The position numbers and the translations under genes are program-made. Positions 33,471 to 46,801 of a stretch of DNA of 64,000 nucleotides are shown piece by piece (within the stretch, counting starts at the first letter, position 1; every line of letters begins with the position of its first letter). The DNA lies in contig NC_079873.1 in the NCBI RefSeq assembly GCF_023065955.2, positions 101,656,128 to 101,720,127 of the forward strand, read 5' to 3'. This DNA is from Ursus arctos. Taxonomy: Eukaryota; Chordata; Mammalia; Carnivora; Ursidae. The notes under the pieces are model-generated. The model was not told the DNA's origin. It saw nothing but the letters and a program-made list of their open reading frames with translations, and did not search any database.

Positions 33471-36437
33471 GAAAAAATCTTCCTTCCACCACCACCCCCA
33501 GGTCACATGGCTTTTATTTTCCCCCATATCCTGTCTCTCTCCAAGTCTTTTATCATATAGCTTGGTTTAACCTCCCTTGATAATGTATCCCCTCCTCCTC
33601 AGGTCTTTCTCATATCACTCTTCTTTCTATGCCCACTCTATGACTATGCCTCACAAACGTCTAGGAACCAGTCTACCAAGAGGGTATCCAGGAGGGTAGG
33701 GGGCTAAGAGGAAGAGGAAAGTATATGAAAACTCCTATGTCCATGACTTTTTTCTTCATAATACATGAAGGACAATTCAATGCATTTCTTACAGAATAAC
33801 TTTGCACTGTGTCTGCAAATAGCTGCTGGGCAAGCCTGGTCCTAATTAGGTTATTGTTGGTAGCAGCAGTCCAAATAACTATCCCTTGACCAAAGACAGT
33901 CTAGCATTTTATGTATTTCAAGTCTATTTGCTCCACAATAACTTTTAAAGAAGTTCAATGATTTTGCATAAATTTTTATACTATTAAAAAGCATTTAACT
34001 ATAAAATAAAGAGGTACTAAATGGCATCAAGCACAACCAAATTTTTATTTGAGGGGAAAATATTGATAACTAAACATACTTCCAGACTCACTACCATGAG
34101 AAGGTAGGATGACTTTTGATCTGGACAAATAATTCAAGTCTTGATTTTTTTCATTATAGAATATCAATTTTGCCATCTTTGGTCTTATGGCAGAGACTAA
34201 ATGTTCCCCAATATCCATTTCCCCTTCTTCCTTTAATACCTCTATGTTTTTTGCAGGTACATGGTGATCCAGAATTACAATTACATTCCTCGGACCCCCT
34301 TGCTGTCAACTGTGGCCATGCAACTACATTCTGGCTGAAGCATCTAAGCAAAAGTAATATAAGGTTTCACTAAGTGCCCTTGAAGGAAGGATGTTTCCTT
34401 CTTTCTCTGTTGCCTACTTCCTGCAGCCTAGAATGAGGATGCATTGTCTAGAACTAAAGCAGCTACCCAGAAATATGGAATGACCTTGGAAATAAATACT
34501 GCGCACAACTGAGCAACAAGATGGAAGGATCCTGGGTCTTGAGACTGTGGAGCATCCTAACAACACTGTAACACCTAGCTCCAATGTCTTATATGAGTAA
34601 GAAATAAGCTGTCTTGTTCAAACCCTATAGTTTGAATTTTCTGCCACTGGCAGCCAGACCTAATTCTAAATAAAACAACTCCCACTAACTAAAACTTCTA
34701 CATCTTGCTTCAATCAGCAATACAAAATCTCTGCAGTTGAGGCACTTGCCAGATATCTCAAGCTTAAATCAATAGCTATCCAGTTCTTGCCAAAAGCCAA
34801 GTTAAAGCAATTAATAGCAAAGAACTGAATAAATTCATTCATTCCTCAAGGTCTTCTACACTATCTACATTCATTTAAGTCACCAGAAAGTACTATAACA
34901 TGGCTGCAATTTTAGTTCTCTGACAAAACGTTTTAACTGAAGTATGAGTTGATATGTTCTCTCATCCAGGGGAACGTGGATCAAAAGGAACTGTGTAGGG
35001 CAAACACAATTGATTTTCCAAATCAGGGAACTTCTAAGGGTGAAAAAAGTTACTATTAATACATACATCAGGAAAACAACATAAGCCATAACTATGTTAG
35101 GCAAATAAAAATGTATGGTCACCCTGCATGGATAGTTAGCTCTCTTGGTTAAACAGACCAAGTGAGTATATGGGGGTTTTGTTTTGCTTTTTTTACTAAA
35201 ATTCCAATGACACTACCTTAAACACGATTTTAATTCTTACATCGTGACTAAACCATTGGAATCCAAAACTACCAGGAAAAGTGATCTGGTCAGTCAGCAA
35301 AGCTTAAGTTAGATAGATTTAACTACAATTGTTAAATATAAGGGAACTATTCCAAGGTTGAGAAAAGAGGCTTGCCATATGTATAACTGATGCAGTGTAC
35401 AGATTTGAACATTTATTATCTGCAACAAGGTATGTAAGTTCAAATAGTACATTCATTTAGTTGTTATTCATAAACTCATTCAGAAGTTATTTACTAAGAG
35501 CCTGAGCACATGGGTGGTCAATTCCATGCAGGATAAAATGAAGGGGGGGCACAGCTTTTGGCAGCTATACATGTTTATGAAGTAATCATTTCTTCTTTCT
35601 TCTTCCCCTTTCCCATTCTGCTCCTCTTCTTTCTCCTTCCTTTTTCCATTCTTCAAACAAGTCTAGTTTGAACTTGTTTTTTTTTTAATGCTATCTAGCA
35701 TTAATCTGTTTATGACTACTTATCACCTCTGTCTTCACAGAATAAATATAGGCTTATGGAATATGTTAGATGGATTATCTGACTTTGGACTTATGCCCAA
35801 GTAGGCTGGTATCCAACACTGTTCTCCTCTTATCCTCTAGCAGAACTCATTGATAGACACTGATGTGCATCTTTCTTCTGATGAACCTATCAACAACAGA
35901 AGTAGTTTTGTTGATTCTCATTCCCTATTATCAGCAGCCCTTGTTTTGATCCGTACCTCTTTGGTAACTATACTATCTAACACACACACCCCTTCTAAGT
36001 ATTCTGTGTGCACAATGTTTTTAATTAATTGAATTAATTGATTCTATATTTAAAATGATCTTTACATAGAGGCTTATAAAACATACGAAGGTGAACTCAC
36101 AATTCAAAGCACCAGTAGTTTACTTAGCCAATATTAATACTAAGTACTAACCCATTTGATAGATTATATTCACTATTTGGAAATAGAAGCCCTCATAGAG
36201 CTCAGGCTCCAGGTTCTGAGCAAGAGAATTTAATGAGAAGTATTTTCTGATGCTTTAACTTTAAAATGTTCTCCCTTCAACCCCAGCCTGTCAAGTTGTT
36301 AATGATCATAAACAAATGCTTGAATGCACTCGAAAGATTGCTATTTAAAGCAAAATACAGTCGATCTTCTGGTAGGGCAAAAATTTTTCTTGAAATGGTA
36401 ATAATCATCCTCTAATTTATATGTTTTGAAAAAGTTT
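33471..36437. other. non-genic
   Basis: No supported gene. 34240-34660 ('ctgtggccatgcaactaca', 'agcaacaagatggaaggat', 'agaaataagctgtcttgtt') looks like an old dispersed mammalian repeat of a family that I cannot name. A pyrimidine-rich patch lies at 35588-35655. Confidence 0.4.
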
Positions 36438-36453
36438 TAAACACACTGTTTCT

Positions 36454-36560
36454 CATGGAACATTACATCAAAAACTAAGGATATACCATATGGTGACTAA
36501 CATAACATAATAAAAAATTATTATAAAAAATTTAAAAAATTAAAATTAAAATTAAAAAAA
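36454..36560 (+). mobile_element. young L1 3' stub, 107 bp
   Basis: Only 'catggaacattacatc' to the L1 end plus an A/T-rich tail. Perfect 16-bp duplication taaacacactgtttct at 36438-36453 and 36561-36576. One of the shortest L1 insertions in the window. Confidence 0.93.
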
Positions 36561-36576
36561 TAAACACACTGTTTCT

Positions 36577-37084
36577 GAGTGTTTCACCCTTCCTTCAATT
36601 CAGGTCACCACATATTTACTAAGTACGTAGAAAAATTTTTCCTCCCTTTCTCATGTAAGTGCGCAGAGGAAATTTGCCCACCTCGGATCAGGGGCCAGTT
36701 CCTCAAATAATCCACTGTGGCCAAGAAGTGGGATTATATTGTACTAACGTGGTGATGACTGTGGAAACCATGTAGATGTGGGTAGAGTAAGGAGAAGAAC
36801 AGAACCTGGAAAAAGAGGTGAAGGGGTCTGGGCATAAAATAATAGGTGTCCACTATAGCATAACATACAAAAAAAGCCACTGAAAGCACAATGCTTACCT
36901 TTAAGAAACTTACAATTTCATTTTCCCATTCCAAAGATTTTAAAATTTATAAATCAGAGTAGAAAGAGGCAAGAATCTTGACCCTTCAATAAGGAGAATT
37001 AAGTTTAGTCTCTTCTAACTACTGAATAAGATGGCTATTTTCTCAAAGCAAGGAGGTTAAAATAGTTTTTTTTTTAATCTATCG
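36577..37084. other. non-genic
   Basis: Nothing identifiable apart from a T-run near 37065. Confidence 0.4.
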
Positions 37085-37443
37085 TATTTCCTACCAAAGG
37101 AAATTGCATCCTCATACATCCAATTGCTCAAGCCATAAATCTAGGAGGCACTCTGAATTCTTCCTTTTCCCTCACCCTCTAAATCTAATACCCTTCCCCA
37201 CCAAAACCACTGCTCCTAGTCTCCCTCATCTCAGTATATGGCAATTTTAATTCCTTCCAGTTGTTCAAACTATAGAATCGTCTTTGACTCCTTTCTTTGT
37301 CTCACAACTCACATGTAATTATTCAGTAAATTCTATCGACCTTACTTTCAAAATGAATACAGAATCCAACTACTTGATAATACCTTCACTACCACCACCC
37401 AAATCCAAACCATCATCTCTAGACTAGATTATTGAAATATCCT
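37085..37443 (+). mobile_element. L2 remnant, left part
   Basis: L2 ORF2/3'-end-like sequence ('atcatctctagactagatt', the place of the usual 'catctcttgcctggattac'), interrupted at 37443 by a young L1 and continuing at 39608. Confidence 0.7.
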
Positions 37444-39526
37444 GTTGATATGATCTGTCGCACTGATCAATTTGTGAATGTTGAACCACCCTTGCATCCT
37501 GGGGATAAATCCCACTTGGTCATGATGGATAATCCTTTTAAAGTACTGTTGGGTCCTATTAGCTAGGATCTTGTTGAGAAATTTGGTGTCCATATTCATT
37601 AAGGATATTGATCTGTAATTCTCTTTTCTAACGGGGTCTTTGCCTGGTTTGGGGATCAAGGTAATACTGGCCTCATAGAATGAGTTTGGTAGTTTTCCTT
37701 CTGTTTCTATTTTTTGAAACAGCTTCAGGAGAATAGGTATTATTTCTTCTTTGAATGTTTGGTAGAATTCCCTGGGGAATCTGCCAGGCCCTGGACTCTT
37801 GTTTTGGGGGAGGTTTTTGATCACTGCTTCAATGTCTTCATAATTAATCGGTCTGTTTAAATAATCAATTTCTTCCTGTTTCAGTCTTGGTAGTTTATAG
37901 GTTTCCAGGAAGGCATCCATTTCTTCCAGGTTGTTTAATTTATTGGCATAAAGCTGTTGATAAAAGATTCTAATGATCCTTCTTATTTCTTTGGTTTGGG
38001 TTGTGATCTCTCCCCTTTCATTCATAATGTTATTAATTTGGGTCCTTTCTCTATTCTTTTTTTTTAAAGATTTTATTTATTTGACAGAGACAGCCAGCGA
38101 GAGAGGGAACACAAGCAGGGGGAGTGGAAGAGGAAGAAGCAGGCTCCCAGCGGAGGAGCCCGATGTGGGGCTTGATCCCAGAATGCTGGGATCACGCCCT
38201 GAGCTGAAGGCAGATGCCCAATGACTGCGCCACCCAGGCACCCCCTTTCTCTATTCTTTTGAATAAGTCTGGCCAGTGGCTTATCGATCTTATTTATTCT
38301 TTCAAAGAACCAGCTTCTATTTTTGTTGATCTGCTCTACTGTGCTCCTGGTTTCTAATTCATTGATCTCTGCTCTAATCTTGATCAACTGCTTTCTTGTG
38401 CGTGGGTTAGGCCTGTTCTTCTGTTCCGGCTCCAGCTTCTTGAGGTGAGAATATAAAAACTGCATTTAAAATGTTTCTATTCTTTTGAGTGAGGCTTGGA
38501 TGGCTATGTATTTTCCCCTTAGGACTGCCTTTGCAGTGTCCCATAGGTTTTGGACCGACACTACAGATAAAACACTGGCATCCAAGATCTACAAAGAACT
38601 TCTCAAACTCAATACACAAGAAACAAACAAATCAAAAAATGGGCAGAAGATATGAACAGACACTTTTCCAATGAAGATATACAAATGGCTAACAGACACA
38701 TGAAAAAATGTTCAACATCATTAGCCATCAGGGAAATTCAAATCAAAACCACATTGAGATACCACCTTATGCCAGTTAGAATGGCAAAAATTGACAAGGC
38801 AGGAAACAACAATTGTTGGAGAGGGTATGGAGAAAGGGGATCCCTCCTACATTGTTGGTGGGAATGCAAGTTGGTACAGCCACTTTGGAAAACAGCGTGG
38901 AGGTCCCTTAAAAAGTTAAAAATTGAGCTACCCTATGATCCAGCCATTGCACTACTGGGTATTTACCCCAAAGATACAGACGTAGTGAAGAGAAGGGCCA
39001 TATGCACCCCAATGTTCATAGCAGCATTGTCCACAATAACTAAATTGTGGAAGGAGTCGAGATGCCCTTCAACAGATGACTGGATTAAGAAGATGTGGTC
39101 CATATATACAATGGAATATTACTCAGCCATCAAAAAGAACGATTTCTCAACATTTGCTGCAACATGGACGGGACTGGAGGAGATAATACTAAGCGAAATA
39201 AGTCAAGCAGGGAAACACAATTATCGTATGGTTTCACTCATTTATGGATCATAAGAAGTAGGAAGATCAGTAGGAGAAGAAAGGGAAGAATGAAGGGGGG
39301 GTAAACAGAAGGGGGAATGAACCATGAGAGACTATGGACTCTGGGAACCAAACTGAGGGCTTCAGAGGGGAGGGGGTTGGGGAATGGGGTAGGTTGGTGA
39401 TGGGTATTAAGGAGGGCACATATTGCATGGTGCCCTGGGTGTTATATGCAAGTAACGAATCATGGAACTTTACATCAAAAACTAGGGGTGTACTGTATGG
39501 TGACTAACATAATATAATAAAAAATA

Positions 39527-39565
<39 letters not shown>

Positions 39566-39590
39566 GCCAAAATATTAAGAATCAAAAAAA
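37444..39590 (+). mobile_element. young L1 with 5' inversion (twin priming)
   Basis: Perfect 18-bp duplications agattattgaaatatcct (37426-37443 and 39590-39607; the first A merges with the tail) enclose two L1 pieces in opposite directions. 37444-38555 is antisense and matches copy 1 from about 4490 back to 3576. From 38557 the sequence is sense and matches copy 1 from about 5853 to the end, with an (aaat)n tail. About 1.36 kb between the two pieces is missing. This is the known product of twin priming. The sense piece keeps the 200-codon zinc-knuckle frame (38652-39254). The antisense piece holds ORF2 frames (38025-37429 and 38465-38073, minus strand), the latter entering the SINE. Confidence 0.95.
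38061..38243 (-). mobile_element. CAN-SINE, antisense, inside the inverted arm
   Basis: Reverse-oriented SINE: T-run and 'aaagattttatttatttgac' tail at the left, 'gatcccagaatgctgggatc' in the body, 'actgcgccacccaggcacc' head at the right. Perfect 17-bp duplication cctttctctattctttt made of L1 sequence (38044-38060 and 38244-38260). It therefore post-dates the L1 insertion. Confidence 0.96.
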
Positions 39591-39607
39591 GATTATTGAA
39601 ATATCCT

Positions 39608-40255
39608 CTTAAATGATCTTTATGTTTCCTCTCTTTCCCCCTTACAGTCTATCATCAACATAGCAGCCAGAATGATCCTGTTGAAATATAAGCCATTATA
39701 TGACTCTTCTGCTCAAAATCCTCCAAGGGCTTCCCATCTTACTATTTTAAAAACCAAATCTCTTACAAGGGCCCAGCATGAGCTTTGCAGAACCACTCTA
39801 ATATTCCTTAGCAATCCCAGCCTCACATATTTTTCTCTAGACACACTAGCTTCTCCACTGTTCCTCAAACTACCAAGTACATCCCTGATTCCTGATATTG
39901 TATTACCTAAAATACTCTCCCCAATAAACATATAGGCTATTCCCTTATTTTCTTCAAGTATCTGTTCAAATGTGACCTTTTCTGGAAGCTTTTTTCTAAC
40001 CACTCTTTATAAAACAGGAAACCCAAACTTATCCCAGTAGTCCTTCATATCTTGCCCTGCTTTAGTACAGTCCATCACTCTTATCACCATTGGTCATATT
40101 ATATTTGATTTGTTTATTTATTGTATGTATCTTCTCATTAGACTACAGGCTCCATGAAGGCAGAAATTAAATTTGGTCACTGTCGTACCCTCAGTACCTA
40201 CAAAAATGCTTCACACAGAGGAGGTACTCAAATACTTGTTGGATGAATGAACAAA
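39608..40255 (+). mobile_element. L2 remnant, right part
   Basis: Continues the L2 of 37085-37443: 'tcaaaatcctccaagggctt', 'caaatgtgaccttttctgga' and 'gactacaggctccatgaagg', ending 'cttgttggatgaatgaac'. Short open frames are not coding. Confidence 0.8.
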
Positions 40256-40309
40256 TCCAGTTCATGAGCAATTCTTGTCAATTTCCTACCTGCAAAATAT
40301 ATGCCCAAT

Positions 40310-40960
40310 TGGTTTCTTTTTCTCCATCCCACTGTTGTTTCCTAAGTTTAAACCCATATAATTCTCTTCTGGACCTATCCAGTAGTCCTCTGCCTGGTCT
40401 CCCACCTCCATTCTCAGTCCCAACCCCTACATTTTTCACAGAGTGGTCTTCTAACAATGTATATCAGATCACATTCTCTCCTACATAAAACTCTCTAATG
40501 GCTTACCAGTGCTTTTAGGATCAAATTTAAACACCTTCAAAGTCCTACATGATCTAGTTTCTTCCAAACTTTCCAATCTCATTTTATATCACTCTTTTCA
40601 ACATTTAACTGTTTCCATTCCTTAGAAATAACCATCTCAGTGCTTTGCATGTGCTGTTCTGCCATGATATCTTCTTTCCTGCCTCTTGTTTCAGTTTGTC
40701 ATCTTCTCAAGAAATATCTTCAACTTCCTATATAAGCAAGACTCTTTTCATCATTGTCTCACAAAGAATCTTCCTCTTTTTCTTCTTAGAATGCATTAAA
40801 ATTTGTAATAATATTTGTATTTTTACTTAATGTCTGCCTTCACAGCTTCTCTAAGTTCTGTGAGGTCCCTGTTTGGAACTCATTTGTTTTGTTCACCACT
40901 GTATATCTAATGTTTAGCAAAGTGTTTAGAATATACTGAATAAATAAACATAAAATTATT
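40310..40960 (+). mobile_element. second L2 3' end, sense
   Basis: L2 motif order again: 'aaactctctaatggctta', 'aaagtcctacatgatct', 'gttcaccactgtatatct'. Directly follows the previous L2. Confidence 0.7.
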
Positions 40961-41238
40961 TTGTCTAAACCAATGAAATTTAAGTCTATGTTATTTGTTA
41001 ATGTATATAACTAAGTTTCTCATAAGGTTTCCAGTTTTGAGGTTCAGCTCCAGATAATATCTTACAAACCTAAAGGAAATATAACTTTCTTATTCAACCT
41101 GTTCTTTGCAGATAAAGACCCTTTTGGGAAATAAAGTGTAATATTGGGGGTAACAATTAGTCAAACTCTTAACTCTTCAGTCAGGGCCACTTTTGAGGTG
41201 GAGAAAAATATGAAAAAAAATCTTATGGGGCTCTTGTC
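40961..41238. other. non-genic
   Basis: Nothing identifiable. Confidence 0.4.
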
Positions 41239-41252
41239 TATATAAACAATTT

Positions 41253-41393
41253 TTTTTCATTCTTTCTTTTTTTTTAATAATATTTATTTTGTTATATTAG
41301 TCACTATACAGTACATCCCCAGTTCTTGATGCAGTGTTCCATGATTCATTACTTGCATATAACACCCAGTGCACCATGCAATATGTGTCCTCC
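41253..41393 (-). mobile_element. young L1 3' stub, antisense, 141 bp
   Basis: T-rich left end, then the reverse complement of the young L1 terminal sequence ('gtcactatacagtacatcc', 'aacacccagtgcaccatgca'). Near-perfect 14-bp duplication tatataaa(c/t)aattt at 41239-41252 and 41394-41407. Confidence 0.9.
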
Positions 41394-41428
41394 TATATAA
41401 ATAATTTGATTTAAAAATGGATTATAAA

Positions 41429-42467
41429 CTATTGGGACTTTATCAAACCAAAAAGCTTCTGCACAACAAAGGAAACAAGCAACAAAACTAAAAGGCGACC
41501 TATAGAATAGGAGAAGATATTTGCAAATGACATATCTGACAAAGGATCAGTATCCAAAATCTGTAAAGAACTTCTAAAATTCAGCACCCCAAAAATGAAT
41601 AATCCATTTTAAAAATGGATAGAAGACATGAATAGACATTTTTCTGAAGAAGACATTCAGATGGCCAACAGAGAAATAAAAAGATGCTCAAAATCACTCA
41701 TCATCAGGGAAATGCAAATCAAAACTATGAGATATCACCTCACACCTGTCAGTATGGCTAAAATCAACAACACAAGAAACAACGGGTGTTGGCAAGGATG
41801 TGGAGAAATGGGAACACTTTTACACTGTTGGTGGGAATTCAAACTGGTGTGGCAACTCAGGAATACAGTATGGAGGTTCCTCAGAAAGTTAAAAATAGAA
41901 CAGCAATTACATTACTAGGTATTTATCTAAAGGGTACAAAAATACTGATTTGAAGGGATCCATTCACCCTGATGTCCATAGCAGTATTATCTATAATAGC
42001 CAAGTTATGGAAAGAGTCCAAATGTCCATCAACTGATGAATGGACAAAGAAGAAGAGGTATATACATATACAATGGAATATTACTCAGCCAGAAGAATGA
42101 AATCTTGCCATTTTCAATGACATGGATGGAGCTAGAGAATATTATGCTAAGTGAAAAAAGTCAGAGAAAGACAAATACCATATGATTTCACTTATCTGTG
42201 GAATTTAAGAAATTAACAAATGAGCAAAGGGGGAATAAAGAGAGGCAAACCAAGAAACAGGCTCTTAACTATAGAAAATAAACTGATGGTTACTGGAGGG
42301 GCATGGGCAGGCAGGGGAGGAGGGAAGAGGATGAGTTAAATAGGTGATGGGAATTGCAGAGGGCATTTGTGGTGAACACCAGGTGTTGTATATAATCACT
42401 AAATTTTATACCTGAAACTAAAATTACACTTTATGCTAACTAACTGGAATCTAAATAAAAACATGAA
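41429..42467 (+). mobile_element. older L1, 5'-truncated, ~1.04 kb
   Basis: ORF2 C-terminal region ('gggactttatcaaaccaaaa' onward, open frame 41628-41918 with the [18 protein letters not shown] block, where the last knuckle cysteine has become F), then 3' UTR and tail 'ggaatctaaataaaaacatg'. Perfect 16-bp duplication aaaaatggattataaa (41413-41428 and 42468-42483). More diverged than the young copies and a different tail. Confidence 0.93.
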
Positions 42468-42483
42468 AAAAATGGATTATAAA

Positions 42484-44937
42484 ATTACTGGGTCCATGTG
42501 AAGTATAGTGACTTATCAATGAAGATTTAGAATGATAGGTAGAAAATAGGTACTTATATATTTGTCTCTTGTCTAATTTATGCACATGAAGATTCTTCAT
42601 AATGTTTGGGCTCCATCTCTTCATGTGCTTTATTGTCAAATATGACACTCTTGGCTAACTTCATATTGGCTACTATGAGGAAAACATAGCAATACTATTA
42701 TTATTCACAGTGCAATGGCTCTTCAGAATTTCCTTGTAATGAAATGATGCAGATCTTCTTGCCTCTACAGTTCCTTAATACTATTTATTTAATGGTGTTT
42801 ACATCATTATTCATGATGCTGTTTCATCCGTGGCCCACTCCCCATTAATGTTGGCTCCCAATTACTCCTTCAGAAATTGTTATTATGTTTTATTTATAAA
42901 GACCACAAATGGAAAGCTTGTCCAGGGTGTGCAGTAAAATGTGAATGATGATTTGTCTCCCGGTTATGTTAAAATTTTACCATTTGAGGTTTTATAGCAT
43001 AAATATAGAACAACATATCTTCCAACCACATCTGCTTTAGGCCACCATTATTACATTCCTAGAATATGATTGCTTTCAGTGTTGACTACACCCCTGCTTC
43101 TCATATACCCTCACTAGCTGGAAGGATAGGCACAGGACCAATAGGAAGAGTGAGAAGAGTTGTTCCATTCATGCAATCCCTCATCTGACATAGCTTAAGA
43201 TCAGCCTCAGAAAACATGACATCACCACATCAATCAGAGCCAAGAGAGGACATCAATAGGAAGAACGATTTTGCAGTGCACAACAATAGTCTCAAAAGTC
43301 CCGAGAGGAAATAGGTGTGACATTCCACAGAGGACATTGTGACACATGACACAGAGCCTGTGGAAAGAGATTGGGTGACTGTCTTGGGTTCCAGCAGTGA
43401 TGGAGGGGGTCAAAAGACGCCTGCAGCTACTCTTACTGCCCTCTGGTAATATAGGCAGAAAGCTGATTCATGGTTAAAATGCAGTTGGTAGAGAACCAAC
43501 ACTTAGGTCAACAGTGCTCTAAATTCATCCTGTGTTCAATGTTTGTGATAGTTGCCCCAAACCAACATTGCAGTACCAGTCTGGCAGCCCAATCTCACAC
43601 AATCCTGAGAAAGAAATATTTCACCAGCCAGAGGGAGCTTTTGGTTTCCAGGCCACCCTCTTATGATAGGGTTCTATTCACAGGTCTGTGAAAAGATTTC
43701 ATGAGAATGAGGAGTGGATAGTGCCCTAAAGTAGAGAACTAGGAACTGAGATCCACACAGGTAATAGCTTAATTTTCTCTATTCTTTGCCTCTCCCTATT
43801 TCCCAATGGCAATGATATTCTTCAGGGTGGCCAATTTCTTCAGCTAGTCCTTTGACTAGTATCCTAAAGCAAAGCCCAAACACTCTCACTGTCCCAGTTA
43901 GTTAGTAAAGAACAGCAATTTCCTGACTTTACATACATTATAAGCTATGCCCAAGAGAGCTTAGGGTTTAACTGTACATACGTATTACAGATCTTTTATA
44001 TTGTCTTTTAGAAAATATGCCAAAGGTGCTAATGAAATAACTGGCAATCACCAATATCTTCTTCATGTCTAATTTCCATGCCTTCTTTTCAGCCCTTAAT
44101 AGTTGGACTAGCAAAGTAGATTATTTGCTCATGAAGAGCTAAGGACATGGGAATGGTTTGGTGAAAGACATTTACTCCAGTTGAAAAAAAGTACAAAAAT
44201 AAAACAAACAAATTGAAAAGCTTGGGCATCCCAATTAGATTGCTTTCTATCAAAGATCATCGCCTTCACAGTAAACTTATTTTTATAAAATGTTAAGATT
44301 AGCAGAAAATCAAGCTGTCCTTTTGAGTGCATTTTCCCCTCTTGTCTAAAGCCTATGAATTAAAGACACTATTTTTGGCAGATTTGAAAATAGGATGTGG
44401 ATATTAGAAAAGATGCCATGGTTTTTCTTCTTGAACCATTTGAAAGGAAGTGCTGAGGATGGCATCATTTTTAGTGTGCTCTTTTGGTGACTTGGGAAGA
44501 ATTTGAATGCTTTACTGCTTGTGAACACACAGGCCCCAGGGCCCTATATTCTTAAGGTAAAATGAGCTTTGGGACCTGAGGAGCCTCCACAGAGGCCTCT
44601 TTTGTTGCTTAAAACTTCCTCTGTGATTAAGATCCATCCCAGACTTCAGCAGTTAGGTAGCACAGACCCCCACATCTGCATATCTGCTGGCCAACTTCCC
44701 CTCTGTTTAGGGGTTCTCAGACAAATGCTAGAATTGGTGGTTTTATTCCTTTTGAAAATGAATTTTAAGACTGATATCCAGAATCTATTATAATAAACAC
44801 CTTACGTCTGACAATGGTCCTTTGCAAAGTGGTTTCTCTTTCAGGCAAAAGCAGCTGTGGCTTTAGAAAGCTTTTTTCCTTCTGTATATATTCTTTAATA
44901 TACTATAAGGAGAGTAGAAAAATAGAAATCTTGTTTC
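42484..44937. other. non-genic
   Basis: No supported gene and no element that I can name. The short open frames lack any recognisable domain. Confidence 0.4.
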
Positions 44938-45705
44938 AATACAGTCAGAATGGCTAAAATTGACAAGACAGGAAACAACAAATGTTGGTGAGGTTGCGGA
45001 GAAAGGGGAACCCTCTTACGCTGTTAGTGGGAATGCAAACTGGTGCAGCCACTCTGGAAAACAGTATGGAGGTTCCTCAAGAAGGTAAAAATAGAGCTAC
45101 CTTATGACCAGCAATTGCACTACTAGGTATTTACCCCAAAGATAAAAATGGAATGATCCAAAGGGGCACACGTACCTCAATGTTTATAGCAGCAATGTCC
45201 ACAATAGCCAAATTATGGAAAGAGCTGAGATGTCCATTGACAGATGAATGGATAAAGAAGATGTGGTGAATATGTATACAATAGAATATTACTCAGCCAT
45301 CAGAAAAGATGAATACTTACCATTTACATTGACGTGAATGCAACTGTAGGGTATTATGCTGAGTAAAATAAGTCAATCAGAGAAAGACAATTAACATATG
45401 GTTTCACTCATATGAGGAATATAAGAAACAGCACAGGGAATCATAGAGGAAGAGAGGGAAAACCAAATGGGAAGTAATCAGAAAGGTAGATAACCCACGA
45501 GAGACTCTCAACTATAGGAAACAAACTGAGGGTTGCTGGAGGGGAGGTGGGCGGGGAGATGCGGCAATTGGGTAATGGACATTAAGGAGGGTGTGTGATG
45601 TGATGAACACTGGGTGTTATATGCAACTGGTGAATTACTGAACTCTACATCTGAAACTAATGATGTACTATATGCTGGCTAATCGAATTTAAATTGAAAA
45701 AAAAA
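44938..45705 (+). mobile_element. older L1 3' end, 5'-truncated
   Basis: Starts in ORF2 at 'cagtcagaatggctaaaat', includes the zinc-knuckle region and the end of ORF2 with several frame breaks, then the 3' UTR ('gtactatatgctggctaat') and a short A-run. I could not find a duplication. The tail resembles the stub at 25626. Confidence 0.85.
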
Positions 45706-46379
45706 CAAACGAAGAAGGGTGGCAGAGTGGTAGGGGAGGAGGATAGAGTCTATACTATCTCATACAAGCAACTGGATGCTGTAAAAATCACACACAGTAA
45801 AAAAAAGAAAGAAATTTTACATTTCACAAGAATTTCTATGTCTTACATGTGAGTCAAAGATAATAAGAGGTAACTGATTTCCTCGGGAAGGCAGATATAG
45901 CAGCAAATTTCTATAAAGGACTATTCAGAGATGAAAATGTTAACTGCATTTCATTAAAGAAAAGTAGAGTTCACTAATCTATGATTAAATTTTAACAAGG
46001 ATAGCCAACAGGTTTCTGATTTGATTGAATTATAAATTGAAAAGATCAACTCTCCTCCCTCAAACAATTTTTTTTCCTAGAATATGTCTACACAGGTACC
46101 GAGTCACTGTTTGCAAGGGTCATCAAAATAAGCCACAGGCCTTACTACTGTGATGCAGTCCCACTACAACAGCAGGAGAGCATTTGGTTGCATATGTATA
46201 CAAGACGCAAGTCTTATTCCTTTTTCCGAATTAACAGTAATCTCATCCCCTTTGCCAGTTGTAGAGCAGGACGGGTAGAAAGGTCAAGGCTCCATCTCAA
46301 CCCAAGCAACGTGGCTTTTGTCCTCACTTCTCCAATAAAGCAGCTCTGGGAAAGGTTCTCATTGTCCTAATTTCCAATT
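45706..46379. other. non-genic
   Basis: Nothing identifiable. Confidence 0.4.
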
Positions 46380-46758
46380 CCGTTGGACTTCTCAAGTACA
46401 TTTGAGATTACTTCCCTCTACCCCCTTGAAACTCTCATTCCTTAGTTCCAATAACACCCACCCTTAGTTTTGTTTACTTCATGCCCTTGACTATTCTTAC
46501 TAAGTTTTCTTACTTTGTCTTCCTCTGCCTACATTTAAATATGTTGGTGTCCTCAGGATTCTGTTCTCAGTCCTCTTTTCTTATAGTTTAACATTTTCCT
46601 TTTAGATAATCTCATCTAATACAATTTCATCTACTATATTTTCATCAACAACCACCTATCCCCATCTGTTTGCTAAATTAACATCTAGATAGAGATATAT
46701 CATTAAAACATACAAACTTGACAACACTTCCTAAAATAGATTCAACTTCCCCCCCCCA

Positions 46759-46801
46759 CACACACACAAAACAAAACAAAACAAAACAAAACAAAACAAA
46801 A
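46759..46801 (+). repeat. (AC)n / (CAAAA)n simple repeat
   Basis: A short AC run followed by about seven caaaa units, directly after a run of nine C. Confidence 0.95.

Noticed and set aside
37429..38465. Minus-strand frames as a separate antisense gene
   Set aside because: They are L1 ORF2 sequence in the inverted arm of a twin-primed insertion; one runs into a SINE.
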